Assembly (NCBI RefSeq): GCF_030463565.1
Contig: NC_134676.1
Span: forward strand, 31,249,228 to 31,313,227
Direction of reading: 5' to 3'
DNA length: 64,000 bases
Source of the DNA: Pelecanus crispus
Taxonomy: Eukaryota > Chordata > Aves > Pelecaniformes > Pelecanidae
Below are positions 50,521 to 61,357 of this stretch, piece by piece (positions within the stretch are counted from its first letter, which is position 1; every line of letters starts with the position of its first letter). The notes under the pieces were generated by a model. It made no database searches. It was given only the letters and a program-made list of their open reading frames with translations, and was not told the origin of the DNA. Made by a program: the position numbers and the translations under genes.

Positions 50521-51690
50521 CATAGAATCATAGAGTCATTTAGGTTGGAAAAGACCTTTAAGATCATCCAGTCCAACCATTAACCTAACATTACCAAGTC
50601 CACATTAAACCAATTAAGGGTAGATTAGACTAAACCATGTCCCAAAGTGCCACGTCTGCCCATTTTTTGAACACTTCCAAGGATGGTGACTCCACCACCT
50701 CTCTGGGCAGCCTGTTCCAATGCTTGACTACGCTTTCCATAAAGAAAGTTTTCCTAATAGCAAATCTAAACCTTCCTTGGCGCAGCTTCAGTCCATTTCC
50801 CCTCATCCTATCGCTAACTACATGGGAGAAGAGCACAACACCCACCTCACTACAACCTCCTTTCAGGTAGTTGTAGAGAGCAATAACGTCTCCCTCAGCC
50901 TCCTCTTCTCCACACTAAACAACCCCAGTTCCCTCAGCCGCTCCTCATAAGACCTGTGCTCCAGACCCTTCACCAGCTTTGTTGCTCTTCTCTGGGCACA
51001 CTCCAGCACCTCAATGTCTTTCTTGTATTGAGGGGCCCAAAACTGGACACAGTATTCCAGGTGCGGCCTCACCAGTGCCAAGTACAGGGGGACAATCACC
51101 TCCCTGCTCCTGCTGGCCACACTATTCCTCATACAAGCCAGGATGCTGTTGGCCTTCTTGGCCCCCTGGGCACACTGCTGGCTCATGTTCAGCTGGCTGT
51201 CAACCAACACCCCCAGGTCCTTTTCTGCCAGGCAGCTTTCCAGCCACTCTTCCCCAAGCCTGTAGCATTGCATGGGGTTTTTGTGACCCAAGTGCAGGAC
51301 CCAGCACTTGGCCTTGTTAAACCTCATACAGTTGGCCTCGGCCCATGGGTCCAGCCTGCCCAGGTCCCTCTGCAGGGTCTTCCTACCCTCAAGCAGATTG
51401 ACACTCTGATTGACACCTCAAGCAGATTGACACCACTTTGGTGTCATCTGCAAACTTACTGAGGGTGCACTCAATCCCCTCATCCGGATCATTGATAAAG
51501 ATATTAAACAAGGCTGGCCCCAAAATGGAGCCCTGGGGAACACTGCTTGTGACCAGCCACCAACTGGACTTAACTCCATTCACCACTACTCTCTGGGCTT
51601 GGCCACCCAACCAGTTTTTCACCCAGCGAAGAGTACGCCCATCCAAGCCATGAGCTGCCAGCTTCCCAAGGAGAATGCTATGGGAACATG
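50521..51690 (-). mobile_element. 5'-truncated CR1 LINE
   Basis: The minus-strand 3' tail starts at CATAGAATCATAGAGTC. The copy keeps about 1.17 kb: RT from just after motif A, the ORF2 C-terminal region and the 3' UTR. The 5' end stops within the RT region near 51690. Confidence 0.93.
50630..51646 (-). pseudogene. CR1 ORF2 remnant: RT core and C-terminus
   Basis: Open pieces 51389-51646, 50863-51327 and 50630-50845 on the minus strand. The first has [19 protein letters not shown] and FADDTK, the RT motif with the second and third catalytic aspartates. The second has the thumb-like C-terminal region with [16 protein letters not shown] small disruption near 51.35-51.40 kb, including a repeated TCAAGCAGATTGACAC (51391-51406 and 51419-51434), and later frameshifts break the frame. 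Not functional. Confidence 0.85.
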
Positions 51691-52851
51691 CAATGCTGAA
51701 TCCTTAAATCCTTCCTCCACTGGATTTTTGTTGTTATCATTGGGTTTTAAGGTGGAACTCCATTGGGAACTTGTGCAGGCAAAAGGCTAAAAAGGGATTT
51801 GTCTATCAGTGACCTATTAACATCTATTACTACATGTCTTACACTGTCTGAGTATCAAGGCATCAGTTCATCTTAAATGAACTAAAAATCCATCATCCCA
51901 GATTCTCCATCAGTATAACTTATTAGAGCTGCAACTAAAGCTGCATTCTGTTCTAGTATGCACAATATCATATTGATTTAGATTAGTTTATTTGGACAGA
52001 GGATCTAGCTTGCAGAAGATTTGCTTCTTCTACCACAGCTGAGTGTGGGGAGCAGTGTTAGCTTGCCTAAATCTAGCCAAGGATGGACTCTATGTGCTTA
52101 AATTTCAGCTGAGGCTCAGGGCAAGTCTAACTCACTTGCTTTCCATTACTATCTAACACAGCACCTAAATTAATTAGCTGGCTCCCCCCATGCTTACCTG
52201 GCTCATATTGCTTGCTGGTCCTCCCCTTGCACCCTGGGTTAGGGACTGAGCTACCTCTGTCCACCTTGAGGGGTACTCAGGGATACAGGGACAGCCACCC
52301 AAACTTGGTGCCAGTCTCCCAGAGACACCTGAGAGTGGCGGTCTGGCAGGGTGCAGGTTGGGGCCGTGATGGTTCTGCACCCTGGGGAGCGGAAGGCTGC
52401 AGGTCCCGTGCTGTTGCTGCTGGAGAGAGATGGATGTAGTGGTGCAGCTGAGGAGGCAGGTTCCCCTCTGTTTGCCCCTGCAGGCCCTGGCACTCTGAAC
52501 TCCCTCCCTAGTGCCTTGTAACTTGGACACTTAAATTAAGTGGACTGATTATGCCATCTGTTGTTAAATGTATTATATGTATGTGTGTGCTGCTTTAATT
52601 TCTGTTAGGCTGCAGTCAAGTAAATGGTATTCCTTGTATGCTGCTTCACTTACCAAATTGGCTATAATGTCTTTTCTGCAATCATTACAGTTTAGTCCCT
52701 CTGGACTTATGCCAGCTTAGGATGGGTATTCAATTACTCATATCTGAGGAGAAAAAAAGCAGAAAAAAAGAATAAAAAAAAGAAAGCGCAAGGACTCCCT
52801 GCACTAATAGTGTATTGCTGGGTTAATTTAAGATCAAGATTTACCTTATCA
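51691..52851. other. Gap between two CR1 copies, with an unidentified GC-rich patch
   Basis: Mostly AT-rich and unremarkable. 52190-52510 is a GC-rich patch of unknown origin, with overlapping short frames on both strands and no recognisable domain. Confidence 0.5.
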
Positions 52852-53031
52852 CAGAGTCATAGAATTGTAGAATGCTTTGGGTTGGAAGGGACGTTTAGAG
52901 GTCATCTAGCCCAACCCCCCTGCAGTGAGCAGGGACAGCTTGAACCAGATCAGGTTGCTCAGAGCCCTGTCCAACCTGACCTGGAATGTTGCCAGGGATG
53001 GGGCCTCCACTACCTCTCTGGGCAACCTGTT

Positions 53032-55670
53032 CTAGTACTTGACCACCCTCATTGTAAAACATTTCTTTCTTATGGCTAGTCTAAATCTATTCTTCTTTAG
53101 TTTAAATCCATTATTCCTTGTTCTGTCACAACAGGCCTTGCTAAAAAGATTGTCCCCATCTTTCCTGTCAGCCCCCTTTAGATACTGGAAGGCCACAATA
53201 AGGTCTCCTCGCAGCCTTCTCTTCTCCAGGCTGAACAACCCCAACTCTCTCAGCCTGGCCTCATAGGAGAGGTGCTCCAACCCTCAGATCGTTTTTGTGG
53301 CCCTCCTCTGGACCTGCTCCAACAGTTCCATGTCCTTCTTGTGCTGAGGACCCCAGAGCTGGACACAGTACTCCAGGTGAGGTCTCACCACAGCAGAGTA
53401 GAGGGGCAGAATCACCTCCCTCGACCTACTGGCCACCCTTCTTTTGATGCAGCCCAGGATTCACTTGGCTTTCTGGGCTGCAAGCGCACATTGGCGGCTC
53501 ATGTCCAGCTTTTCATCTACCAGTACCTCCAAGTCCTTCTCTGCAGGGCTGTTCTCAATTTCTTCATCCCCCAGCCTGTATTGATATTGGGGATTGCCTC
53601 ATCCCAGGTGCAGGACCTTGGACTTGGCCTTGTTGAACCTCATGAGGTTCACACAGGCCCACCTCTCCAGCTTGTCCAGGTCCCTTTGGATGACATTTCG
53701 TCCTCCTGGCATGTCAACTGCACCACTCAGCTTGGTGTCATCTGCAAACTTGCTCAGGGCACACTCGATCCCACTGTCTATATCACTGATGAAGACATTA
53801 AACAGTACTGGTCCCAGTATGGACCCCTGAGGGACTCCACTTGTCACCGGTCTCCATGTGGACATCGAGTCATTGACCATGACCCTCTGGATGCGACCAT
53901 CCAGCCAATTCCTTGGTTGGTCAGGCAGGACTTGCCCTTGGTGAAGCCGTGCTGGCTGTCTCGAATCACCTCCCTGTCCTCCATGTGCTTGAGCATAGCT
54001 TCTAGGAGGATATGCTCCAGGATCTTCCCAGGCACAGAGGTGAGGCTGACAGGTCGGTAGTTCCCAGGGTGCTCCTTTCTTCCCTTTTTAAAAAAGGGCA
54101 CAACATTTCCCTTCTTCCAGTCAGCAGGGACTTCACCTGACCGCCATGACTTTTCAAATATCATGGAGAGTGACTTGACAACTACATCAGCCAATTCTCT
54201 CAGGACTCTGGGGTGCATCTCATCAGGTCCCATGGACTTGTGTACATTGAGGTTCTTCAGGTGGTCTCAAACCTGATCTTCCCTTACAGTGGGAGGGGCT
54301 TTACCCCCCTGGTCCCCATCTTTTGGTCCATCGATTTGGGAGGGGTGAGGAGAGAGGTTGCCGGTGAAGACTAAGGCAAAAAAGTTGTTGAGTACATCAG
54401 CCTTCTCCTCATCCATTGATACAAGGTCTCCATTCTTGTTCATCGGGGGGGTACATTTTCTTTAACCTTCCTTTTCTGGTTGATATACCTGTAGAAGCCC
54501 TTCCTGTTATTCTTTACGGCCCTTGCCAAATTCAGCTCCATCCTCACCTTGGCCTTCCTTGCTTGATTTCTTACACCTGGGGACTGAGAGCTCTTGTGCT
54601 CTATGGAAGACGTCCTTCAAGATCTGCCAGCTCTGTTCCGTTCCTCTGTCCCTGAGGACCATCTCCCAGGGGGTCTTTCTGACTAACTCCTTGAAGAGCT
54701 GGAAGTTTGTTTTTCTAAAATTTAGGGTCCTGACTGTACTCTTCACTTTTTCCATATCCCTCAGGAGCGTGAACTCCACCAATGCGTGATCACTGCAGCC
54801 CAGGCTGCCTCCAGTCTTGACATCACCGATAAGCTCACTTGCATTGCTGACCATCAGATCAAGTATCACGTCCCCTCAGGTAGGTGTGTCTATTACCTGG
54901 CTTAGGAAGTTGTCGTCTATGCATTCCAGGAATCTCCTGGATTGCCTACAGCTCGCCGTGTTGCTTTTCCAGCAAATGTCAGGGTGGTTGAAGTCCCCCA
55001 GCAGGACGGGAGTCTGCAAGCACGAAGCCTCCTGCAGCTGGAGGAAGAAGGCTTTGTCAGTAGGCTCCCCTTGATCAGGCAGCCTGTAGTAGACACCAGC
55101 CACCAGGTTCCCTTTGTTGCCTCTGTCTCTGATTCTTACCCATAAACTTTCGACCTCGTGGCTGTTCTTCAGGGACAGCTCTTCACACTGTATTGATTTC
55201 TTTACGTAGAGGGCAACGTCTCTGCCCCTCCTTCCTCACCTATCACTTCTGAACAGCCTGTAGCCATCGATGGCCACATTCCAGTCATGGGATTCATCTC
55301 ACCAAGTTTCAGTTATGGCAATCAGGTCGCACCCTTCTAGCAGCATGGTAGCTTCCAACTCTTCCTGTTTGTTCCCCATGCTGTGTGCGTTCGTGTAGAG
55401 GCATTTCATCTGCACTGTTGGCCGTGTCGCCTTCTTAGTGGAATATCCCTTGTTTCCCTTGGGGTGTTTCACAAAGGTTTCCTTGTGAGCTCTAGCTATC
55501 TCAGGAGCCCCCAGCTCATCTCTGCAAGACTTCAACTGTGCTGCAGCGTCTCCATCATGCCTCTGGGCAACAGGTTGAGGGCTCACAGTAGCACCCTGTC
55601 CCTCTAACTGTTGCGTACCATCCCACAGCTTGGCACAGGCAAGCCTAATATACTTCCCTTCCCCCTTCAC
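53032..55670 (-). pseudogene. CR1 ORF2 (endonuclease and reverse transcriptase), broken
   Basis: The APE-type endonuclease starts with LYTNAHSMGNKQEELE and ITETW, then GDFNHPDICW (about 54.98 kb) and SDHALVEF (about 54.79 kb). RT follows with [24 protein letters not shown], then [12 protein letters not shown] and FADDTK. Three in-frame stops are clear: a TGG to TGA change after ITETW (near 55299), and two likely CGA to TGA changes near 54.87 and 54.27 kb. A frame break lies near 54.55 kb. A deletion near 53.92 kb joins SCLTN directly to the region before the PQGS motif, removing RT motif A and shifting frame. Confidence 0.85.
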
Positions 55671-55672
55671 AT

Positions 55673-56805
55673 CTAGTTTAAAGCCCTGTCAATGAGCCCT
55701 GCAAGCTCCTGAACAAAGACCCTCCTTCCCCTTTGAGAAAGGTGGCTCCCATTTGATGCTAGCAAGCCTGGTGCCATGTAGGCCGTCCCATTTTCAAAAA
55801 ACCCAAAGCTGTGATGGTGGCACCAGCCATGGAGCCATGTATTAAGAGATTGGATCCACCTGTTCCTATCAATGTCACCTCCCACAACTGGAAGGAGGGA
55901 GGAAAAGATAACCTGTGCCCCCGATTCCCTCACTAACCATCCCAAGGCCCTGAAGTCTCTTTTAATCACCCTTGGGCTGTGCACTGCAACTTCGTCACCA
56001 CCCACATGGAAGAGCAGTAAGGGGCAGTAGTTCGAGGGCCATACCAGGCTGGGAAGTCTCCTGGTGATATCTCTGACCCGGGCTCCTGGGAGGCAGCAGA
56101 CTTCCCTATGGGGAGGGTCCACCCGGCATATTGGACCCTCTGTTCCCCTCAGGAGGAATTCTCCTACAGCTATGACCCATCTTTTCTTCCTTGTGGAGGT
56201 GGTAGTAATATGGGGGGTAGGTCTTTGTGGTCTTGGTGACTCCTCTGGTGTAGATGGATCGACACCCACATTGTCCACTGACTGGTCCTCCACATCTAGA
56301 GCCTCATACCTATTGTGCAGAGGCACCTGGGGGGTCACGGTGGGCAAGGAAAGGGTTCGCTTGCTGCCCCGATTGTGGACTTATTACCACTCACTGCTTC
56401 CCTCTAAGACCCTGCCTACATCCTGGTGGGGGAGGATACTGGCTCCCTTTGGTCACAGCCTTTTTCTGGAGGCTGTCCCTGGTCAGGTTTCCGGGAGCTC
56501 AGAGCGTAGTTCCACCAGTCTCTCTCTTGCTCAGGCTCCCTGATGCTCCGTAGCCTGTCTACTTCCTCCCTTAGCTCTGCCACCAGGCCGAGTAGATAAT
56601 CCACTTGGTCACAGCGCACACAGCTGTTCACTCCGCTGCCATCTGTTCCCAGTGCAAGCTGGTGGCACTCCCTGCAGCCGGAGACCTGGACGGCTGTGTG
56701 TTTCCCTGGGAGCTCAGTCTGGGTTGATACATCCTTTCTGGGTAGTGCAGAGGATACAGCCTTCTGCCGGGTGGGTACCATGGCCATGCCTAGGATCCCT
56801 CTCAC
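55673..56805 (-). pseudogene. CR1 ORF1 (zinc-knuckle/coiled-coil part and esterase-like part), broken
   Basis: ORF1 of CR1 encodes an RNA-binding chaperone with a lipolytic SGNH-type esterase domain. Here the N-terminal piece (56805-56416, 129 aa) has paired cysteines CRECHQ and CVRCDQ, followed by a short Leu-rich coiled coil (LLGLVAELREEVDRLRS). The esterase piece (56347-55673, 224 aa) is in another frame. In the esterase piece the usual GDS nucleophile block reads GEF (Phe codon at 56156-56158), and the usual DxxH block reads NGSH (Asn codon at 55751-55753), so two catalytic positions appear lost. It ends LAGLIDRALN. Confidence 0.8.
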
Positions 56806-59437
56806 CAGCTGAACTTGCCGAACCTACCTCTTGAGCTAGGAGGGGGACTCGGCCTTCCCCGCACACCCTGCTTGCATGAACTGCCGCACAAACTGATGCA
56901 CCGTGCCCTCCTGACGCACCACGCCCTGCTTGCCCATCCTGGTTGACACGGTCCTGGTCGCTCGCACTCCCTGGGGGCTGCTTTTATAGGTTTTGGCGGG
57001 GGGTGGGGGTGGGGGTGGTGGTTTAGCCGCCCGTCACTCCTGTCCCCGCCCACGCTGCATCAGAGCTGCCTCATGTCAGCAGCTCGCCCTTTTCCACTCT
57101 TTCCAGGTCTAGGTGTGGGGCTGGGCTGCCAGCTTTCTCCCTGCGCTTTTTGCCACCTTAGCAAGGGTGCCCCCCGGCATGAGCACCCGCTCTGGAGCCC
57201 TTTGCCTCGGTGACCTTGAAGCATAGTTCATAGCAAAACAAAACAAACTGCAGTTCATAACTCCGAGCACAAGGAAAACAGCAAGCCAGGACACTGTAAT
57301 GTATGTCCAGGTTCCCTCCTATTCTCCAGTGTAGCCAAGTGGTAACCTATGTCCCCCCAAAGGTATGCAAGTCGCTGTTTGTAATGGAGCATCACAGGCT
57401 TTGGGAGAGGCTGTGGCCACCAGTGACAGACAGCAGCAAGATGATGAGCATGTGGCAAAGTAGTGGGAACATCTGAACTGCTAGAGCCTCCACAGTGCCA
57501 AACAGTGATCTAAGTCTAAGAAAAATACTTTATTTGAAGTCAAGTGTGTCACTCCAGTGCATGTGCAGCAAGTTTAGAGCTGCCGTGCATGCTTTATGAC
57601 TAGTATGCATTGTCCTGCTTCCAACAGACTCTGTGAACACGTTGGTTTATCTCAACGGGGAGACATGGAGAAAGAGCCAGGACAGAGAATAAAGGCTCTG
57701 GAAGCCACCTCTATGAAGGTTCAGAAAAAAAGACTGGGAAAACAGTTCAGAGAGCAACTCTCTGTTTAAACATCTCCCATCCTGTTAAAATTAAGCTTTC
57801 TTCCCAAGGCCTACAAAACCCACCACAGTACCAGCAAATATGAGGTAACTGATGAGCTGTGGCTACTGCTTATCATAGGGATCACAACTGTCTCACTCCC
57901 ACTGTAAGCCTTCTCCCATGTGTGCATTACCTACCTCACCTCTTGCTGTAATCTCCAATTTTAATTAATTTTGGATTAACCACGTTGCTTTTTGTATTGC
58001 CTTGGGTTCTTTGGTGAGGAAGGGGGTTTGGTGCTTCTTCATCATCGTCCCTGTTCTTCGATGTTCAGTCCACCAGTATCCCTTGGCTGCAAACCATCAT
58101 TCCTGTGCTGCCTGCTGCTTCCCACTACTGTGCCCCCGGTGCACAGAGTCTGAGCAGCTTCTTGTCACCAGGTCTAGGCTTCCTTACTCCCTTCAACCAG
58201 GAAAGAAAGCAATCCAAGAAGGTTTCTTCCCTGGTTTTGTTCTCTACTTCAAAGATGTTAAAACTGCCATTCATGGTGATGTGTTTGTGTTAGTGGTGAT
58301 ATGCTTGCTTATGCTGTCCCCAGGAGTAGCTAAAATCCTCTGTGCAACTTGTTGTCTTTATACCATAGAGTAGTAAAGAATCACAAAATGGATCATTTCC
58401 TCTTTCAGCAAAGAAGGGAAAGTGTAAGGAAAAGAGTGCTGTGCTTAAACACCCTCTTTTTCACTCTCCTGAGTCTTAGAGCAATTTGGTATGATCTCAC
58501 CCTGTTGCCCTGCCTGCCTGGCTCCCCACTAAATGATTAAAGATGAATACACCTGTGTAACTGTGTGTGTTGGTTTACCACAGGTATCATTCTTTCCATG
58601 CTTCCTCTGGTCCTTCTGATCTGCAGCCAATGCTCCCTATCATTTCTTCTTCACACCTAGCTCCCTCTACAATTACCTAAAACTTGGCATCCCACTAAAT
58701 TATGCCTGGCAGAGTACTGAATGCCTTGACCCCAGAGAGCCAAGTTTTGCAGTCATGAGCCATAGATGCACATAGGAAATACACTGATGAGCCAGTGGAG
58801 GATTAAGCTGGTAACAAAGTAGAACATTGGAGAGAGGACAGTTAATGAAGTAAGACATAACATAATACAGTTAGTGAAGCAGAATGGTGGCAGAGAACTG
58901 TCCTTCAGGACCCACTTGTCCTAGCAGAGGATTTTAGCAAGTTACTGAGAGAGAAAGCAAGCTATTTTGTACATATTATGGAAATCACTGAGTGATTGGA
59001 CATGAAAATATCTATTGGACCGTATGGTCTCTGAGGCAGGAAAATATCACACACACATGTTCTGGAAAGTGCCTGACCTGACTGAATAATCATAAGCCAA
59101 GTGTTGTGCTGGAAAGGACCTCCTGGCCATTAACTCCAACTCCTCAGTCCTGTAAGCCTCACCAAAACCCAGATGAAAAAATTTAACATGCAACATAATT
59201 ACACTTTTTCTCTGTTTTCCAGCTCCTCAAGTAGATTTCAAACAGGGATGCTGACAACTTAGGCAAAACACTGTTTGCTACACTGCCAAGATCCTACATT
59301 AGCTATTATCAGTTAGTTATGTGTGACTTGTTTCTCCCAAATCTTCCTCATTTGTGAATGAACTGTATACTTCCATAGCAGCATTTCTCATTCTCCTTCT
59401 TGCTGCCTCAGGTAACCCCATGCTGGTTTGCTCTGGG

Positions 59438-59494
59438 AAGCTTTTTCCTTTCTTCCTTCCTTCTTTCCTTCCTGCCTTGCTTCTTTCCTTCCTC
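59438..59494 (+). repeat. TTCC-rich polypyrimidine tract
   Basis: About 57 bases of almost pure C/T with repeated CTTCCTT units. Confidence 0.9.
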
Positions 59495-61326
59495 ACACAA
59501 CCCTTCTGTTTTGAACCCCAGCTTCAGCAACCCCAGTCTGAGCTGCAACGAAGACCATCTAATCCAGGCAACCACGTCTTGCCACTCGTGCCACTCACTT
59601 GCCCTTGCAGCAGGGAAAAGCTCACCTATGCCTGACTTATTCTTCTGACTTCCTGAAGTCAGTCATGATCATATTGGTGTTACAGTGAATCACGTTTCTT
59701 TACTATCTTTTACTCTTCTAAGGCTACTTACAGACAGAAACTGAAGTCTGCTGATAGTACTTTTTAAGCTATCCAGATCCTTTATTTCTGCAATCCCCTG
59801 TTGCAGTGAAGCAGTATATATCAGGCTAACATGGTAGCTCTGAAGAACTCTCACAGAACTCCAGTTTCACAGGTAGCAGCTGTATTTTTTAGGTATTATG
59901 CCATCCTGATGTCAGTATGGACTGATTTTCAGTAGAAAGAAGAGAGAAGCAAAATCACAGTGAAGAATAAAAAGTCCCAAGGATCTCTTCTCTCTCCTCT
60001 GAACATTTTCCTGAACCTTGATGTTAACATAATGTCTGAGCTACTACGCTGCATTGTGGGAATGAGAAAGAGACTTTAGTGCTTCAAAAGCATCAGGCAT
60101 GATTGTAGGCTGAAGTAAACTGCTGCAATGCCTTTGCAACACCAATATCTCACCTGACACAAACAGTGCATAGGGGCATGTAGGAAACCAAGACTGGACA
60201 AGTAAAAAAGCAGCAGACTGGGACACTATCATTCAGCAGAAGTCAGTTTTTGTACACTGACGGACCACATGGACTTTAGCTGTAAAAGCAGTCCTTTGGA
60301 GATGCTACCCATGTAGGAGGTGGAGGGGAACCACTGCAGCATGGTTCTTATCAAAGTTTCTGTCCCTAAACAGGTGGAAAGAACAACAGGGACAAACATC
60401 AGCCTTTGATGAAAAAAAGATGGAGAAACTTTCCTCAAGTAGCTACACCAAATTTTGTTTTTCCCTCACCTGTGGATTCAGTGATCTAATCCAGAGTTAC
60501 CCGCAACAGCAATAACATCATGTTTCTGCAGAATATTTGCCAAATACTGTCTTCCAAGCAAATCTGAAAATAATCATCTTGTGTACAGAGGTCTTAGACC
60601 ACACGGCAACTCCAGTTTGATGTAAAGCATCATGCAATTAACCTGTCATTACAACAAAATTAGCATTCATAGTTGTTAAATAGGGATTCATGACCTGTTT
60701 TTAAAACAGCAGAGCACAGTGGATTTTCTAAAAGAAACAATTTTCAGGATGATTTTCTAAATAGTATTTGACAAAGGTATTGATTAGGTTAAACAGGCAT
60801 TTGGTACTCTGTCACATTCAAAAACCTTCTGCAGTCATGCAGCTCTACCTGTTTATTTCTCTTGCCAGCCTTTGAGGGTAGGGGAGCAGAAGGGAATAAC
60901 CTCTTTTTGCCAGAAGTCAAAATCAAAGGAAGATTTTCAAAGGTATATTCATTATTTCTTCAAGGGAATATCAGCAAAATACCTTTTCTCTGGCTTGTTT
61001 ACTCTCCAAACAATGACAATTTCTGAGAACACCAAAGAAAAAGAAGTTTTGGGTATTGCATTGCATCAAGCAGAGGAATACAGAGTTGGAAACTCAATTT
61101 TTCTCCTCAAGAAAAGTTCAGCCTGTAAATCAAGCCAGTACTGTGCAATGTGTGATGAGAGTGGGAGAATAAAAGATAACTTGTTAAAACCACTCAACTC
61201 TATATTCATGAAATGCCTGACAAGCTCACTGTATTAAAGTGATTTACAAATGGCACATGGTTAGGACAAGGATAGCAATCTTGCTGACAGATTTTCACAC
61301 ATATGCATAAATATGCGTGTGTACAA

Positions 61327-61353
<27 letters not shown>
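61327..61353 (+). repeat. CA dinucleotide repeat
   Basis: About 13 uninterrupted CA units. Confidence 0.95.

Positions 61354-61357
<4 letters not shown>

Larger units (their letters stand above)
52852..57215 (-). mobile_element. Nearly full-length CR1 LINE, inactivated
   Basis: The minus-strand copy spans about 4.36 kb, against about 4.5 kb for an intact CR1. From its 5' end: GC-rich 5' UTR/promoter (about 57.2-56.8 kb, with a G-run block at 57000-57020), ORF1 (56805-55673), ORF2 (55670 to about 53.03 kb), and a 3' UTR ending in the TAGAATTGTAGAATG-type tail at 52852. Disabled by substitutions, nonsense codons and at least two internal losses. The 5' boundary is set by the drop in GC and may be off by 100 bp. 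Confidence 0.88.

Noticed and set aside
53272-54060. A 262-codon + strand frame
   Set aside because: It is the antisense shadow of the CR1 reverse-transcriptase region.
56064-56543. A 159-codon + strand frame
   Set aside because: It is antisense to CR1 ORF1.
59091-59165. A possible CR1 tail (GGAAAGGACCTCCTGG then CTCCAACTCC)
   Set aside because: The resemblance is limited to two short blocks and the tail octamers are absent.
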